A DNA stretch of 64,000 bases, from NCBI GenBank assembly GCA_050295975.1, contig JBNKQR010000005.1:12494-76493 (forward strand). The letters are read 5' to 3'. Both the position numbers and the translations under genes were made by a program. This DNA is from JAPHTQ01 sp050295975. Its GTDB lineage: Bacteria > Pseudomonadota > Gammaproteobacteria > Thiohalomonadales > Thiohalomonadaceae. Shown piece after piece: positions 25,834-34,447 of the stretch (its first letter is position 1; the number at the start of each line of letters is the position of its first letter). The notes below the pieces were generated by a model. It worked only from the letters and a program-made list of their open reading frames with translations, ran no database searches and was not told the DNA's origin.

Positions 25834-26988
25834 GTGAACAAGCGATCCACTAAGAAAGGAAAGACAGAGGGCGGGACGTCGGCGATCGGGGGAATGAGCC
25901 TGCTCAGAACCTACATGGTTGCCATGGCGGTAGCCGTCGGTACACTCGCTTTCAGCGGCTTCGTCGGCTACGTCCAGTATAATTCGCTCATCTCCAGTAG
26001 CCAGAAAGACAAAAATGAGGGCGAGGCGAAACGGCTGGCAGGACACCTGGCAGGCCGGCTGCACGCCCTCGGCGACATGGTGGCCCAATTTGCCGTACCG
26101 GATAGTACGTTGGTTGCCGCGATCCAGAAACACGACATCCCGGCACTGCGTGCCCGTGAAGCTGAAATTATGCGCATGTTCCCTGCTGCGAACCGGGTAC
26201 GGTTTATCCTTCCTGGAGATGACCAGGTAGATACAAGTGTCAAGCCACCTCTGAGTTACGCCTGCCTTGAATTGGCTCGTCTTGCCGAACAGGGTCAGGA
26301 TACACCCCCGTTTGAGGTTCATCTCTTCGGCGGAGAGATCGAGCATATGGATATTCTACGGCCGGTGATGCTTGATGGTTCTTTGATCGCAAGTCTTATC
26401 GTGACCCAGGATGTCGACACCCTGAAGAGCTGGGTCGATGACCTGCAACCTGCTGGTGGTTATATAGAACTAAAGCAGGGTGTAGAGGATGATGTGATTC
26501 GCCTGTTTGGTCGTGGCAACAAGTCATTACGTGATGGTAACGCCCCCTACAGTGTCCCGATTGAAAACAGCTACTGGCTACTCAGTTACTGGCCTGAAGG
26601 TGGTATTGGCGCAGCTGAAGCGCGTCATCTGGGTTTCCTCATTACCTTCGCTATTGCGACAGGGATATTGATTGTATTCTTTCTCTCTTACGGCGCTTTC
26701 GTCTCATCTATGCTGCGTAGCGATCTACGACGCATGGTCAACTTCATCATCGACTACAGCCTGGGTAAGCGCTTTCAGAACTATCCGGTACACCTGGCCG
26801 AGGTGAAGAAGGTGTTACAGGAGAAGGAGAACGACCTGTCAGTAATGACCGAGTTTACGGATAACCGTAGCGCCATCCACGATAAGGCAGAACAGTTTAT
26901 GCCTGATATCTCCTTCGGCGAGACCGGCATATCCGTCGAAGAGGTCGATAACCCGGCTGATAAATCCGGAAACAATCCGTCGAAATAG
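25834..26988 (+). CDS. membrane protein equivalent to the N-terminal domain of long-form AlgC
   Basis: A 384-residue protein with a basic N-terminus, a transmembrane helix at about 27-48, a periplasmic domain of roughly 215 residues, a second helix at about 265-290 and a cytoplasmic tail with coiled-coil-like ELR/EKEN stretches. It lies exactly where Pseudomonas has algC (dut-algC-argB). There, long AlgC proteins carry a similar-length two-helix membrane extension before the phosphomannomutase/phosphoglucomutase domain. Here no mutase domain follows: the frame ends and argB begins 79 bases later. The start is GTG 25834 after AGGGACAG. The homology is inferred from position and topology. Confidence 0.65.
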   Translation: MNKRSTKKGKTEGGTSAIGGMSLLRTYMVAMAVAVGTLAFSGFVGYVQYNSLISSSQKDKNEGEAKRLAGHLAGRLHALGDMVAQFAVPDSTLVAAIQKHDIPALRAREAEIMRMFPAANRVRFILPGDDQVDTSVKPPLSYACLELARLAEQGQDTPPFEVHLFGGEIEHMDILRPVMLDGSLIASLIVTQDVDTLKSWVDDLQPAGGYIELKQGVEDDVIRLFGRGNKSLRDGNAPYSVPIENSYWLLSYWPEGGIGAAEARHLGFLITFAIATGILIVFFLSYGAFVSSMLRSDLRRMVNFIIDYSLGKRFQNYPVHLAEVKKVLQEKENDLSVMTEFTDNRSAIHDKAEQFMPDISFGETGISVEEVDNPADKSGNNPSK

Positions 26989-27067
26989 AAGCTGTATTGA
27001 GATTGCTCTGGCTTAACCGGGGCAAGCATATCTGTAATTTATGTTCGTACCATAGGTGCTCTTTTGC

Positions 27068-27964
27068 ATGAGTCTTGATCTTGAAAGCGCAATGAATAAC
27101 GCTCGCATTCTTAGCGAGGCGTTGCCCTATATCCGCCGTTTTTCCGGTAAAACACTGGTGATTAAATACGGCGGTAATGCGATGACCGAAGAGTCATTGA
27201 AAAACGGCTTTGCCCGTGATGTGGTGCTGTTGAAGCTGGTCGGCATGAACCCGGTGGTAGTACATGGCGGCGGACCACAGATTGGCCAGCTGCTGGAAAA
27301 GCTGGGTAAAGAGAGCGTATTCGTCGACGGTATGCGTGTCACCGATAGTGAAACCATGGATGTGGTGCAGATGGTACTTGGCGGTCTGGTCAACAAAGAG
27401 ATCGTCTCGTTGATCAATCAGCAGGGTGGCAAGGCAGTCGGCCTCACCGGCAAGGACGCAGACTTCATTCGTGCAAAGCAGTTAAAATTTAAACGCAATG
27501 CACCGGAGATGAATGCCCCAGAGATCATCGATATCGGTCATGTGGGTGAGGTCGAGGAGATTAAAGGTGAAGTCGTCAACATGTTAGTACATGGTGACTT
27601 CATTCCGGTTATCGCCCCTATTGGGGTTGGTGTCGACGGTCAGTCGTACAACATCAATGCTGACGTGGTAGCGGGTAAACTAGCCGAGTGCCTCAATGCA
27701 GAAAAACTTGTTTTGCTGACCAATACCGCGGGTTTGCTGGATAAGTCGGGTAAGGTGTTGACTGGACTTAGTAGTACAAAGGTTGATGAACTGATTGCTG
27801 ATGGCACCATCCACGGCGGCATGTTACCCAAGATCCGTTGTGCGCTTGAAGCAGTCCACAATAACGTAAAAAGCGCACATATCATCGATGGTCGGGTTGA
27901 ACATGCCCTGCTGCTGGAAATTTTCACCGATCAGGGTGTCGGCACCCTGATCCAGGACAAGTGA
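27068..27964 (+). CDS. argB: acetylglutamate kinase
   Basis: A 298-residue amino-acid kinase phosphorylating N-acetylglutamate in arginine synthesis. It has the N-terminal KYGGNAM nucleotide loop, the HGGGPQIG substrate loop near residue 62, GLTGKDAD, and the C-terminal NINADVVAG and GGMLPK motifs. An N-terminal helix of about 25 residues before the kinase core matches arginine-sensitive hexameric forms. The ATG at 27068 is preceded by AGGTG. An in-frame start 12 bases upstream is possible. Confidence 0.96.
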   Translation: MSLDLESAMNNARILSEALPYIRRFSGKTLVIKYGGNAMTEESLKNGFARDVVLLKLVGMNPVVVHGGGPQIGQLLEKLGKESVFVDGMRVTDSETMDVVQMVLGGLVNKEIVSLINQQGGKAVGLTGKDADFIRAKQLKFKRNAPEMNAPEIIDIGHVGEVEEIKGEVVNMLVHGDFIPVIAPIGVGVDGQSYNINADVVAGKLAECLNAEKLVLLTNTAGLLDKSGKVLTGLSSTKVDELIADGTIHGGMLPKIRCALEAVHNNVKSAHIIDGRVEHALLLEIFTDQGVGTLIQDK

Positions 27965-27973
27965 TAAAAGAAC

Positions 27974-28570
27974 ATGAGTGATAACAACAAGGAAAAGGGT
28001 TCTCGCCGCCAGCAGATACTTGAGGCACTAGCCCATGAACTCGAACAGAGCCCGGGACAACGTATCACCACAGCTGGACTTGCTCGTGCAGTGGGTGTAT
28101 CTGAAGCGGCACTCTATCGCCACTTCCCCAGCAAGGCGAAGATGTTCGAAGGCTTGATTGAGTTTATTGAAGAGACCGTATTTGGTTTAATAAGCCGCAT
28201 CATTGCTGATGAAAAGACGGCTGCGGGCCGCTGCGAAAAGATCATGCTGGTGCTGCTGGGCTTTTCTGCACGCAACCCAGGCATTAGTCGTATCCTGGTA
28301 GGCGATGCCCTGACCGGTGAGACCGAACGTCTGCGTCAGCGTATCGGTCAGTTTTTCGACCGAATCGAGAGTCAGTTCAAACAGATCCTGCGAGAAGCCG
28401 AACTTGCCGGAGAGTTGCATGGCAAACAGCAGGTTGCCGCCACCGCCAACCTGCTGCTCGCTGTAGCAGAAGGAAGGATGAATCAGTATGTACGTAGCGG
28501 TTTTAAACGCTCTCCAATGCAGGAGTGGGACGAGCAGTGGCAGTTACTTACCGCAACAGTTTTCAGATAA
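27974..28570 (+). CDS. slmA: nucleoid occlusion factor, TetR family
   Basis: A 198-residue TetR-type DNA-binding protein. The helix-turn-helix is ITTAGLARAVGVSEAALYRHFPSKAKMFEGLI (residues 36-67), the SlmA signature. SlmA binds sites on the chromosome and disrupts FtsZ polymers over unsegregated DNA. It starts nine bases after argB and is probably co-transcribed. In related genomes slmA lies in the same coaBC-dut-argB neighbourhood. Confidence 0.94.
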   Translation: MSDNNKEKGSRRQQILEALAHELEQSPGQRITTAGLARAVGVSEAALYRHFPSKAKMFEGLIEFIEETVFGLISRIIADEKTAAGRCEKIMLVLLGFSARNPGISRILVGDALTGETERLRQRIGQFFDRIESQFKQILREAELAGELHGKQQVAATANLLLAVAEGRMNQYVRSGFKRSPMQEWDEQWQLLTATVFR

Positions 28571-28584
28571 AAACGGTGTCGCGA

Positions 28585-29223
28585 TTATTTCAGTTTCTTG
28601 CCCTGTGACTTGAGCTCTCGGAAGCGCTCCAGATCCTTGGCATACTTTTCTCGGATTGTCTCTTTCTCATCCTCCTTGGCCTGAATGAAATCTTCCTTGT
28701 TCTTGAGCTGTCGCTCCAGAGAGGCGATCTCTTTTAACGTCCCTTCTGGCACAGTTTTACCTTTACGCTCGAAATTGGCAGCCTTTTTCTGCTGCCGCTG
28801 CAAATCATCATTGAGCTTTTTAATGGTAATGTGGGTAATCTCAATATTGCCGTCAATCAACGTCAATTTACGATCTCTGGCGCCAATGATCTCTTCTTCT
28901 GAGAGAAAGGTGGAGAGTAGAACACGATCAGCAGCATCCTGTTTCTTCCGTTTCTCCGCCTCTTCAGCGGCACGGCGACGCTCTTCCTCTTCGCGTTTGT
29001 GTATCACCGCCAACTCTTCACTGGTCAGGGCACGCTTCTGAGTTTCGACGGTAATGCCACGCTCATTGAGGGTACTTGAACCCTGCTGAGAGTACTCAGG
29101 TGGAATGGTATTGCCACACTCACGTACACCTTCGTTATTGGTCCAGCATTTGATCGCCGCATGGACAGAGAGAGGTGGTAACGCGAGACCGAAAATGAAC
29201 ATGAGAAAAAGTGGTTTTTTCAT
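28585..29223 (-). CDS. exported DUF4124-type coiled-coil protein
   Basis: A 212-residue protein with a signal peptide (residues 1-22, ending SVHA). A short DUF4124-like N-terminal module (IKCWTNNEGVRECGNTIPPEY) follows, with two cysteines that could form a disulfide. A long charged region (about 75-212) is rich in heptad-compatible Glu/Lys/Arg and is predicted coiled coil. It is probably periplasmic, with no known function. It converges with slmA. Confidence 0.72.
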   Translation of the reverse strand: MKKPLFLMFIFGLALPPLSVHAAIKCWTNNEGVRECGNTIPPEYSQQGSSTLNERGITVETQKRALTSEELAVIHKREEEERRRAAEEAEKRKKQDAADRVLLSTFLSEEEIIGARDRKLTLIDGNIEITHITIKKLNDDLQRQQKKAANFERKGKTVPEGTLKEIASLERQLKNKEDFIQAKEDEKETIREKYAKDLERFRELKSQGKKLK

Positions 29224-29300
29224 AGTCTTTATCGCAATTGTGGTTGGTGGAATTGGTTACAGTATACTGGCAGTCTATACGGAAATCATAGGTCGAAAGC

Positions 29301-30056
29301 GTGCTCCCCGTCGAACAAATCCTGTTGTTCCTGATCTCTCTGGTAGCCAATCTCTTCTCCGCCTTCGCTGGTGGCGGTGCTGGCCTGCTACAGCTACCGG
29401 CACTAATCTTCCTCGGCCTACCCTTTGCTATCGCCCTGGCTACTCACAAAGTGGCCAGCGTCGCCCTTGGCATTGGGGCAACACTTCGTCATTTGCGAGA
29501 AAACAACCTGGAGCGGCGTTTTGTCCTGTTCATCCTCACCTGCGGCCTACCCGGTGTCATTCTTGGTGCTAGCGTCATTCTGCGGGTACCTGATCGCACT
29601 GCGCAGATTGCCCTCGGCTTACTCACTATCTCACTGGGACTCTACTCCTGGCTTTCCAAGGACATGGGACAGCAGTTTGAACCGAGAAACCGACAGGGAA
29701 AGGGACTGTGGCTTGGAGGCATAACCCTCTTTGTCATCGGTATACTGAACGGCTCCCTCACCTCGGGTACTGGCCTGTTTGCCACCCTCTGGCTGGTGCG
29801 CTGGTTCGGTCTCGACTACCAAAGGGCTGTGGCCTACACCCTGGTGCTGGTCGGCGTTTTCTGGAACGGAAGCGGCGCCATAACCCTGGGGATGCTCGGG
29901 GAGATCCGCTGGGAGTGGCTACCGGCTCTGTTATTCGGCTCACTGTTGGGGGGCTACTTCGGTGCCCATCTGGCTATCCGTCACGGTAACCGTGCGATAA
30001 AACGTGTGTTCGAGGTGGTCACTATTCTGGTCGGCGCCAAGCTGATCTTGGGATGA
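29301..30056 (+). CDS. TSUP-family anion permease (TauE/SafE)
   Basis: A 251-residue inner-membrane protein with about eight hydrophobic helices. It carries the family motifs NLFSAFAGGGAGLLQLPALIF in the first repeat and GSLTSGTGLFATLWLVRW in the second. TSUP proteins export or import sulfite, sulfoacetate and other organosulfur anions, but the substrate here is unknown. The GTG at 29301 is the only start giving a full first helix. It converges with fetB. Confidence 0.87.
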   Translation: MLPVEQILLFLISLVANLFSAFAGGGAGLLQLPALIFLGLPFAIALATHKVASVALGIGATLRHLRENNLERRFVLFILTCGLPGVILGASVILRVPDRTAQIALGLLTISLGLYSWLSKDMGQQFEPRNRQGKGLWLGGITLFVIGILNGSLTSGTGLFATLWLVRWFGLDYQRAVAYTLVLVGVFWNGSGAITLGMLGEIRWEWLPALLFGSLLGGYFGAHLAIRHGNRAIKRVFEVVTILVGAKLILG

Positions 30057-30058
30057 AG

Positions 30059-30853
30059 CTATTTACTCAGCCGCTCAAGACGTAGCCTCTCACGTTCATC
30101 GAACAGCCGCCTTGACCCCAGCCACACCGCTGCCAGAGTGCCAAAGCCCGTACCACTGGCGATGAGAAACATAATCAAAATTTGATACTTCACAGCCTCC
30201 AATGGCGGACTGCCCGCAAGAATTTGCCCGGTCATCATCCCCGGCAAACTGATAACCCCTGCGGCAGCCATCGCATTGACGATAGGCACCAATCCCACCC
30301 GCATACTCTCGCGTCGAATGTCACCGATCGCCATTGAGGCACTCTGACCCAACATTAATCTACCTTCGATCACCTGGCGCTGCTGCCAGGCGGTCGTGGT
30401 CAGACGATCCAGGCCCAAAGAGATGCCGTTCATGGTGTTGCCCAACAGCATACCGAGCAAGGGGATCGCATACTGCGGCAGATACCAGGGGGTCGGCTGG
30501 ATTAACACAACCAACGCCAGTACGGTAACGCTAAAGGCGGAGATAAACATCGATAGGGTACCCACCCCATAGCCCCACCAACCGGCGAAACGACGCTCCT
30601 GCCTTGCCGTTACTTCACGTCCTGCGACCAGCAACATCAACAGCGCCAGTAGCGCGACCCACAGCAGGGTGGCGTTCTCGAACAACACCTTGAGGACAAT
30701 ACCGATAAGCGACAGCTGTACGGTGGTACGCAGTGCAGAAACCAGCAACCTCCGCTCGATGCCGAAGCGCATCCGCCAGCTGATGAATCCCAGTGCGAGG
30801 ACCAGGGTAGAAGCGAGCGCCAGATCCAGCGATGAAAGTGTGATCGCACCCAC
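30059..30853 (-). CDS. fetB: FetB-type ABC transporter permease
   Basis: A 264-residue UPF0014 membrane protein with about seven helices. Signature stretches are RTTVQLSLIG near residue 43, PLLGMLLGNTMNGISL near 120 and MMTGQILAGSPPLEAVKYQ near 205. With the ATPase FetA it is thought to export iron and improve peroxide resistance in E. coli. The start is taken as GTG 30853, whose first base is the last base of the fetA stop codon (TAGTG). A longer frame would overlap fetA by 88 bases. Confidence 0.85.
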   Translation of the reverse strand: MGAITLSSLDLALASTLVLALGFISWRMRFGIERRLLVSALRTTVQLSLIGIVLKVLFENATLLWVALLALLMLLVAGREVTARQERRFAGWWGYGVGTLSMFISAFSVTVLALVVLIQPTPWYLPQYAIPLLGMLLGNTMNGISLGLDRLTTTAWQQRQVIEGRLMLGQSASMAIGDIRRESMRVGLVPIVNAMAAAGVISLPGMMTGQILAGSPPLEAVKYQILIMFLIASGTGFGTLAAVWLGSRRLFDERERLRLERLSK

Positions 30854-31452
30854 TACGTCACCGCCTGTAACTGTCCATCTACCAGTTGCAGATGGCGTGT
30901 CGCGACTCGTTGCACCTGGGCTGAGTCGTGACTGACCCACAACACGGCGGTACCACTCTCACGCCGCAAACTCTCCAGTAACGCTTCTACACGAGCAACA
31001 TTCTCTGTATCGAGACTCGCAGTCGGCTCATCCAGCAGCAGCACCGCGGGGTCATTCTGTAGCAGGCGCAGCAGCGCCAGACGTTGCCGTTCACCGGTGG
31101 AGCAGTGCGCCACCTGCCACTGCATCACCGCAGGAGCAAAACCGAGCGCGTCGAGTAACGCTTCTTCAAAGGTTTCGAAGTGCTCGCCGATGGTCTCCCC
31201 CCACCACTGACTCTCTGCTGCCAACAACCCAACATGACGGCGCCACTCATGCCCACGCATCGAGGCACAGGGTTTATCATCGAGCCACACCTCGCCGGTA
31301 TGTTGATCCAGATCGGCGATGGCGCGCAGTAGCAGTGTCTTGCCCGCGCCACTGGGACCAGCAAGTGTCACGCACTCCCCTGCAGCCAGGCCAAGATCGA
31401 TCGGTCCTACGTGGTGGGTAACCAGCCCCTTGATTCTCAGTCCCGAAGACAC
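30853..31452 (-). CDS. fetA: FetA-type ABC transporter ATPase
   Basis: A 199-residue ABC ATPase. It shows Walker A GPSGAGKTLLLRAIAD, the Q-loop region AESQWW, the signature STGERQRLALLRLL, Walker B AVLLLDEPTASLD and the switch His in WVSHDSAQ. The GTG at 31452 is preceded by an excellent AGGAGGT, which fixes the start. It is first in the fetA-fetB pair and divergent from the CDGSH protein gene. Confidence 0.88.
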   Translation of the reverse strand: MSSGLRIKGLVTHHVGPIDLGLAAGECVTLAGPSGAGKTLLLRAIADLDQHTGEVWLDDKPCASMRGHEWRRHVGLLAAESQWWGETIGEHFETFEEALLDALGFAPAVMQWQVAHCSTGERQRLALLRLLQNDPAVLLLDEPTASLDTENVARVEALLESLRRESGTAVLWVSHDSAQVQRVATRHLQLVDGQLQAVT

Positions 31453-31457
31453 CAGAG

Positions 31458-31465
31458 TACCTCCT
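31458..31465 (-). promoter_or_regulatory. strong ribosome binding site deciding the fetA start
   Basis: On the minus strand this reads AGGAGGTA, ending five bases before the GTG at 31452. It excludes the in-frame start at 31533. Confidence 0.8.
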
Positions 31466-31476
31466 GTACCGCACTT

Positions 31477-31497
31477 GTAATTTCCCTTTGAAATTAC
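31477..31497. promoter_or_regulatory. palindrome between fetA and the CDGSH gene
   Basis: A perfect 8-base inverted repeat, GTAATTTC / GAAATTAC, with a CCTTT centre lies in the 83-base divergent promoter region. It could be an operator controlling both the iron exporter and the Fe-S protein. On the plus strand it is followed by seven T after three bases, so a weak terminator is the alternative, although neither neighbour would need one. Confidence 0.45.
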
Positions 31498-31535
31498 GGC
31501 TTTTTTTATAACAACGACAATATAGGACGGCAACT

Positions 31536-31772
31536 ATGTCACAGCCTACCATAGCCCAAAAATCACCTATCACCCTCGAACTGGAAGCCGGCGACTACTG
31601 GTTCTGTACCTGCGGAAAAAGTGCCGAGCAACCTTTCTGCGACGGTGCCCACGCGGGTAGCAACTTCGCGCCACAGAAATTTACTCTCGAGGAGAAAAAG
31701 CGTGTAGCACTTTGCGCCTGCAAACATAGTAAGGAAGGACACCTCTGTGATGGGGCCCATCTCAAGCTCTAA
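31536..31772 (+). CDS. CDGSH iron-sulfur domain protein
   Basis: A 78-residue protein with two CDGSH-type 2Fe-2S motifs: CTCGKSAEQPFCDGAH (residues 24-39) and CACKHSKEGHLCDGAH (59-74). Each has the three-Cys one-His ligand set. Double-motif bacterial forms are small redox or cluster-transfer proteins, but the partner is unknown. Divergence from an iron exporter operon suggests an iron or oxidative-stress connection. Confidence 0.88.
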   Translation: MSQPTIAQKSPITLELEAGDYWFCTCGKSAEQPFCDGAHAGSNFAPQKFTLEEKKRVALCACKHSKEGHLCDGAHLKL

Positions 31773-31827
31773 TAGAGAAAAGGTAACTGTAACGATTGCG
31801 GTTTTCCTGCCACCTAATATCTCAAAA

Positions 31828-31858
31828 AAAAGGCGCCCTATTGGGCGCCTTCTTTTTT
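31828..31858. terminator. bidirectional terminator between the CDGSH gene and amtB
   Basis: An 8-base stem AGGCGCCC / GGGCGCCT (31831-31850) with a 4-base loop is flanked by A7 on the left and a T-rich run on the right. It serves the plus-strand CDGSH gene and the minus-strand amtB. Confidence 0.9.
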
Positions 31859-31879
31859 CCTGCAGGTAACGAGTATCGC

Positions 31880-33136
31880 TTAGATACCTGAACCCTTGGA
31901 GCCGGTGAATTCCGGATAGGCCTCCAGGCCACACTCGGAGATATCGACCCCTTCGTACTCTTCCTCTTCGCTGACGCGCAGGCCCATTACGACCTTCAGC
32001 ACCATCCAGACCACAAAGCTGGCTGCAAAGACCCAACCGAAGATGGTCACGATACCGATCAGCTGTGACATCAGGCTGGCTTCTGGGTTGGTCCAAACCA
32101 CGGCCAACAGACCCCAGATTCCGACGACACCGTGAACAGAGATGGCACCAACCGGATCATCAATCTTCATTTTGTCGATGGTAACGATGGAGAAGACCAC
32201 CAGGATACCGCCGATGGCACCAACGATGGTGGAAACCAGCGGAGAACCAGCAAGCGGCTCAGCAGTGATAGCAACCAGACCGGCCAGGGCGCCGTTGAGG
32301 GCCATGGTCAGGTCGGCCTTGCCGAAGAGCAGACGTGCGGTGATCAGCGCGGCAACTACACCACCCGCAGCAGCGGTGTTGGTGTTAACGAAGACCATCG
32401 CAACGGCGTTGGCTTCAGCTACGTTAGAGACAACCAGCTCGGAACCACCGTTAAAGCCAAACCAGCCCAGCCACAGGATAAAGGTACCCAGGGTAGCCAG
32501 CGGCAGGTTGGAACCGGGAATAGCATTGATCTCGCCGTTCTTGCCGTATTTGCCCTTACGAGCGCCAAGCAGCAGAACACCAGCCAGTGCAGCGGTAGCA
32601 CCAGTCAGGTGAACCACACCGGAACCGGCGAAGTCGAGGAAACCAAGACCATCGAGGAAACCGCCGCCCCACTTCCAGAAGCCCTGTACCGGATAGATGA
32701 AACCGGTCATGACTACAGCGAAAGCGAGGAACGTCCACAGCTTCATCCGCTCAGCCACGGCACCAGAAACGATCGACATGGCAGTAGCAACGAACACAAC
32801 CTGGAAGAAGAAATCGGACAGATTGGAGTAGTAAGTGTCGCCGTTGCTGGCGAGAACCTCTTCCAGAGTGTTATCACCACCGAGCAGGAAACTGATTCCC
32901 GGGATTACGGAGTTGATGCTGTCACCGTACATGATGTTGTAACCCACCAGCATGTACATAATGCAGGCAACGGCATACAGGGTGATGTTCTTGGTAAGGA
33001 TTTCGGCGGTGTTTTTAGCACGCACCAGACCAGCCTCGAGCATTGCAAAGCCCGCGGCCATCCACATTACGAGTGCACCAGTTACCAGAAAGTAAAAGGT
33101 ATCCAGTGCGTATTTGACTTCTGTAATTGCTTCCAT
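31880..33136 (-). CDS. amtB: ammonium transporter
   Basis: A 418-residue Amt protein with about eleven transmembrane helices. It has the signatures MWMAAGFAMLEAGLVRAKNT, FDFAGSGVVHLTGA-like GSGVVHLTGATAALAG and AISVHGVVGIWG, which carry the two pore histidines. The C-terminal cytoplasmic tail (SEEEEYEGVDISECGLEAYPEF) contains the segment that contacts PII. It follows glnK by 20 bases. The operon is preceded by a sigma-54 promoter and NtrC-like sites, which fits induction under nitrogen limitation. Confidence 0.96.
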   Translation of the reverse strand: MEAITEVKYALDTFYFLVTGALVMWMAAGFAMLEAGLVRAKNTAEILTKNITLYAVACIMYMLVGYNIMYGDSINSVIPGISFLLGGDNTLEEVLASNGDTYYSNLSDFFFQVVFVATAMSIVSGAVAERMKLWTFLAFAVVMTGFIYPVQGFWKWGGGFLDGLGFLDFAGSGVVHLTGATAALAGVLLLGARKGKYGKNGEINAIPGSNLPLATLGTFILWLGWFGFNGGSELVVSNVAEANAVAMVFVNTNTAAAGGVVAALITARLLFGKADLTMALNGALAGLVAITAEPLAGSPLVSTIVGAIGGILVVFSIVTIDKMKIDDPVGAISVHGVVGIWGLLAVVWTNPEASLMSQLIGIVTIFGWVFAASFVVWMVLKVVMGLRVSEEEEYEGVDISECGLEAYPEFTGSKGSGI

Positions 33137-33156
33137 CTCGCTAGCCTCCCAAGGGC

Positions 33157-33495
33157 TTAGAGCGCTTCCGGACCGGACTCACCGGTACGAATGCGGACGA
33201 CTTGTTCAAGGCTGCTGACGAAAAGTTTGCCGTCGCCAATCTTGCCAGTGTTAGCGGCTTTGGAAACCGCCTCGATCACCTGGTCAACCAGATCAGCAGG
33301 AACAGCTGCCTCAACCTTTACCTTCGGCAGAAAATCGACCACATACTCTGCACCGCGATAGAGTTCTGTGTGACCTTTCTGCCGCCCGAAACCTTTCACC
33401 TCAGTGACGGTGATACCCTGTACGCCGATGTCGGAAAGGGCCTCACGCACGTCATCCAGCTTGAAAGGCTTGATGATTGCCGTAACCATTTTCAT
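33157..33495 (-). CDS. glnK: PII nitrogen regulatory protein
   Basis: A 112-residue PII protein. The T-loop GRQKGHTELYRGAEYVVDFLPK holds the uridylylation Tyr51, and the ATP-binding C-terminal GKIGDGKLFV is intact. Coupling to amtB marks it as GlnK, which blocks the ammonium channel when nitrogen is plentiful. It lies downstream of the outer-membrane protein gene, separated by 74 bases that contain a hairpin. Confidence 0.95.
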   Translation of the reverse strand: MKMVTAIIKPFKLDDVREALSDIGVQGITVTEVKGFGRQKGHTELYRGAEYVVDFLPKVKVEAAVPADLVDQVIEAVSKAANTGKIGDGKLFVSSLEQVVRIRTGESGPEAL

Positions 33496-33519
33496 AGTGA
33501 TTTATCCTCTATTTGGATG

Positions 33520-33544
33520 GGTCCGCCCAAAGCACGGGCGGACC
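33520..33544 (-). other. intercistronic hairpin upstream of glnK
   Basis: A perfect 9-base stem GGTCCGCCC / GGGCGGACC with a 7-base loop lies between the TIGR02001 gene stop and glnK. There is no T-run on the minus strand. It is more likely an mRNA stability or processing element, or a weak attenuator giving unequal expression of the genes, than a full terminator. Confidence 0.55.
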
Positions 33545-33569
33545 TGTCTATTCCAGTTACAAAACCCTC

Positions 33570-34298
33570 TTAGAACGATTTGCTCCAGCTGACAGTAAAC
33601 TTGCCGGAATCTTCCTTGTAATCAGTTGCGGTGTCGTCATCCATATCGTTCGCATCGTAAGCCAAAGTAACATCACCGAAATCACCGGCAGACTTGGTTA
33701 CGGAGAGTTGATAGTGGGTGTAATTCAAATCTGCACCACCTTCACCGTCATCAGCGAACTGGTAGCTACCGTAAGTAACACCGACCGAGTAGTCGTTCTG
33801 CAGCGGGAAAGAAGCAGAGAGGTAGGTGTACAAATCACCCTCGATGAACATCTCACCAGAACCGGCGACATCTTCAACGTCACTTGCAATAGTTGAATTT
33901 ACACCGAGTGTAAAATTGGTATAGGAGACAGAAGCACCCAGTTCGGTGAAGTCCCATTTATCGATTTGCGGATAGGTGATAGCAGCAAGACTGACGTCAT
34001 AGCTGATGTCACCATAAGCGCCGCCAAAACCAGCGTAGTAATCAAATTCGGTTCCCGGTGCGTCAGTAGCAGCACCACCCAGTGAAGAAAGCCAGGCGCC
34101 TGCATAAAAGCCTGACTCGTGGCTGTAGTCGATACCGCCTGAGATAGCGGAATCATCAGCAGACTGGGTAACACCGCGCCAAATGTAGTTGCTGGTGGCA
34201 CCCACGTTCATGGAAACTTCTGCCATGGCAGCACCGCTAACCAGAGTGGATGCGGCCAGTACCGCGCCTGCTACCAGAGTTTTGGTCATCTTGCTCAT
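33570..34298 (-). CDS. TIGR02001-family outer-membrane beta-barrel protein
   Basis: A 242-residue protein with a signal peptide (residues 1-25, ending AAMA). It has the family N-terminus NVGATSNYIWRGVTQS, then alternating beta-strand segments and a C-terminal aromatic residue (SWSKSF) as expected for an outer-membrane barrel. These proteins often precede glnK-amtB in proteobacteria, and their transported solute is unknown. ATG 34298 follows AGGAGA. A longer frame to 34397 would run through the sigma-54 promoter. Confidence 0.85.
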   Translation of the reverse strand: MSKMTKTLVAGAVLAASTLVSGAAMAEVSMNVGATSNYIWRGVTQSADDSAISGGIDYSHESGFYAGAWLSSLGGAATDAPGTEFDYYAGFGGAYGDISYDVSLAAITYPQIDKWDFTELGASVSYTNFTLGVNSTIASDVEDVAGSGEMFIEGDLYTYLSASFPLQNDYSVGVTYGSYQFADDGEGGADLNYTHYQLSVTKSAGDFGDVTLAYDANDMDDDTATDYKEDSGKFTVSWSKSF

Positions 34299-34368
34299 TC
34301 TGTTCTCTCCTAGTGTGTGTTGTGAAAAGCACGAATCATTTAGCCCGAGGGCCTTCGCTGGATAACAT

Positions 34369-34384
34369 TGCATTAGCCGTGCCA
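34369..34384 (-). promoter_or_regulatory. sigma-54 promoter of the glnK-amtB operon
   Basis: On the minus strand this reads TGGCACGGCTAATGCA, matching the consensus TGGCACG-N4-TTGCA with one change and exact -24 GG / -12 GC spacing. Transcription would start near 34357, giving a leader of about 60 bases before the outer-membrane protein gene. Confidence 0.85.
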
Positions 34385-34447
34385 ACACACTTTTCACTTA
34401 CAATTCATATAGTTGTGAAATTTTATAAATTTCCTGCACAAATCAGA

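Noticed and set aside
32132..33160. 342-codon open frame on the plus strand opposite amtB
   Set aside because: It is a complementary-frame shadow of amtB. The protein has low-complexity, polar composition and no start signal, while amtB has full family motifs.
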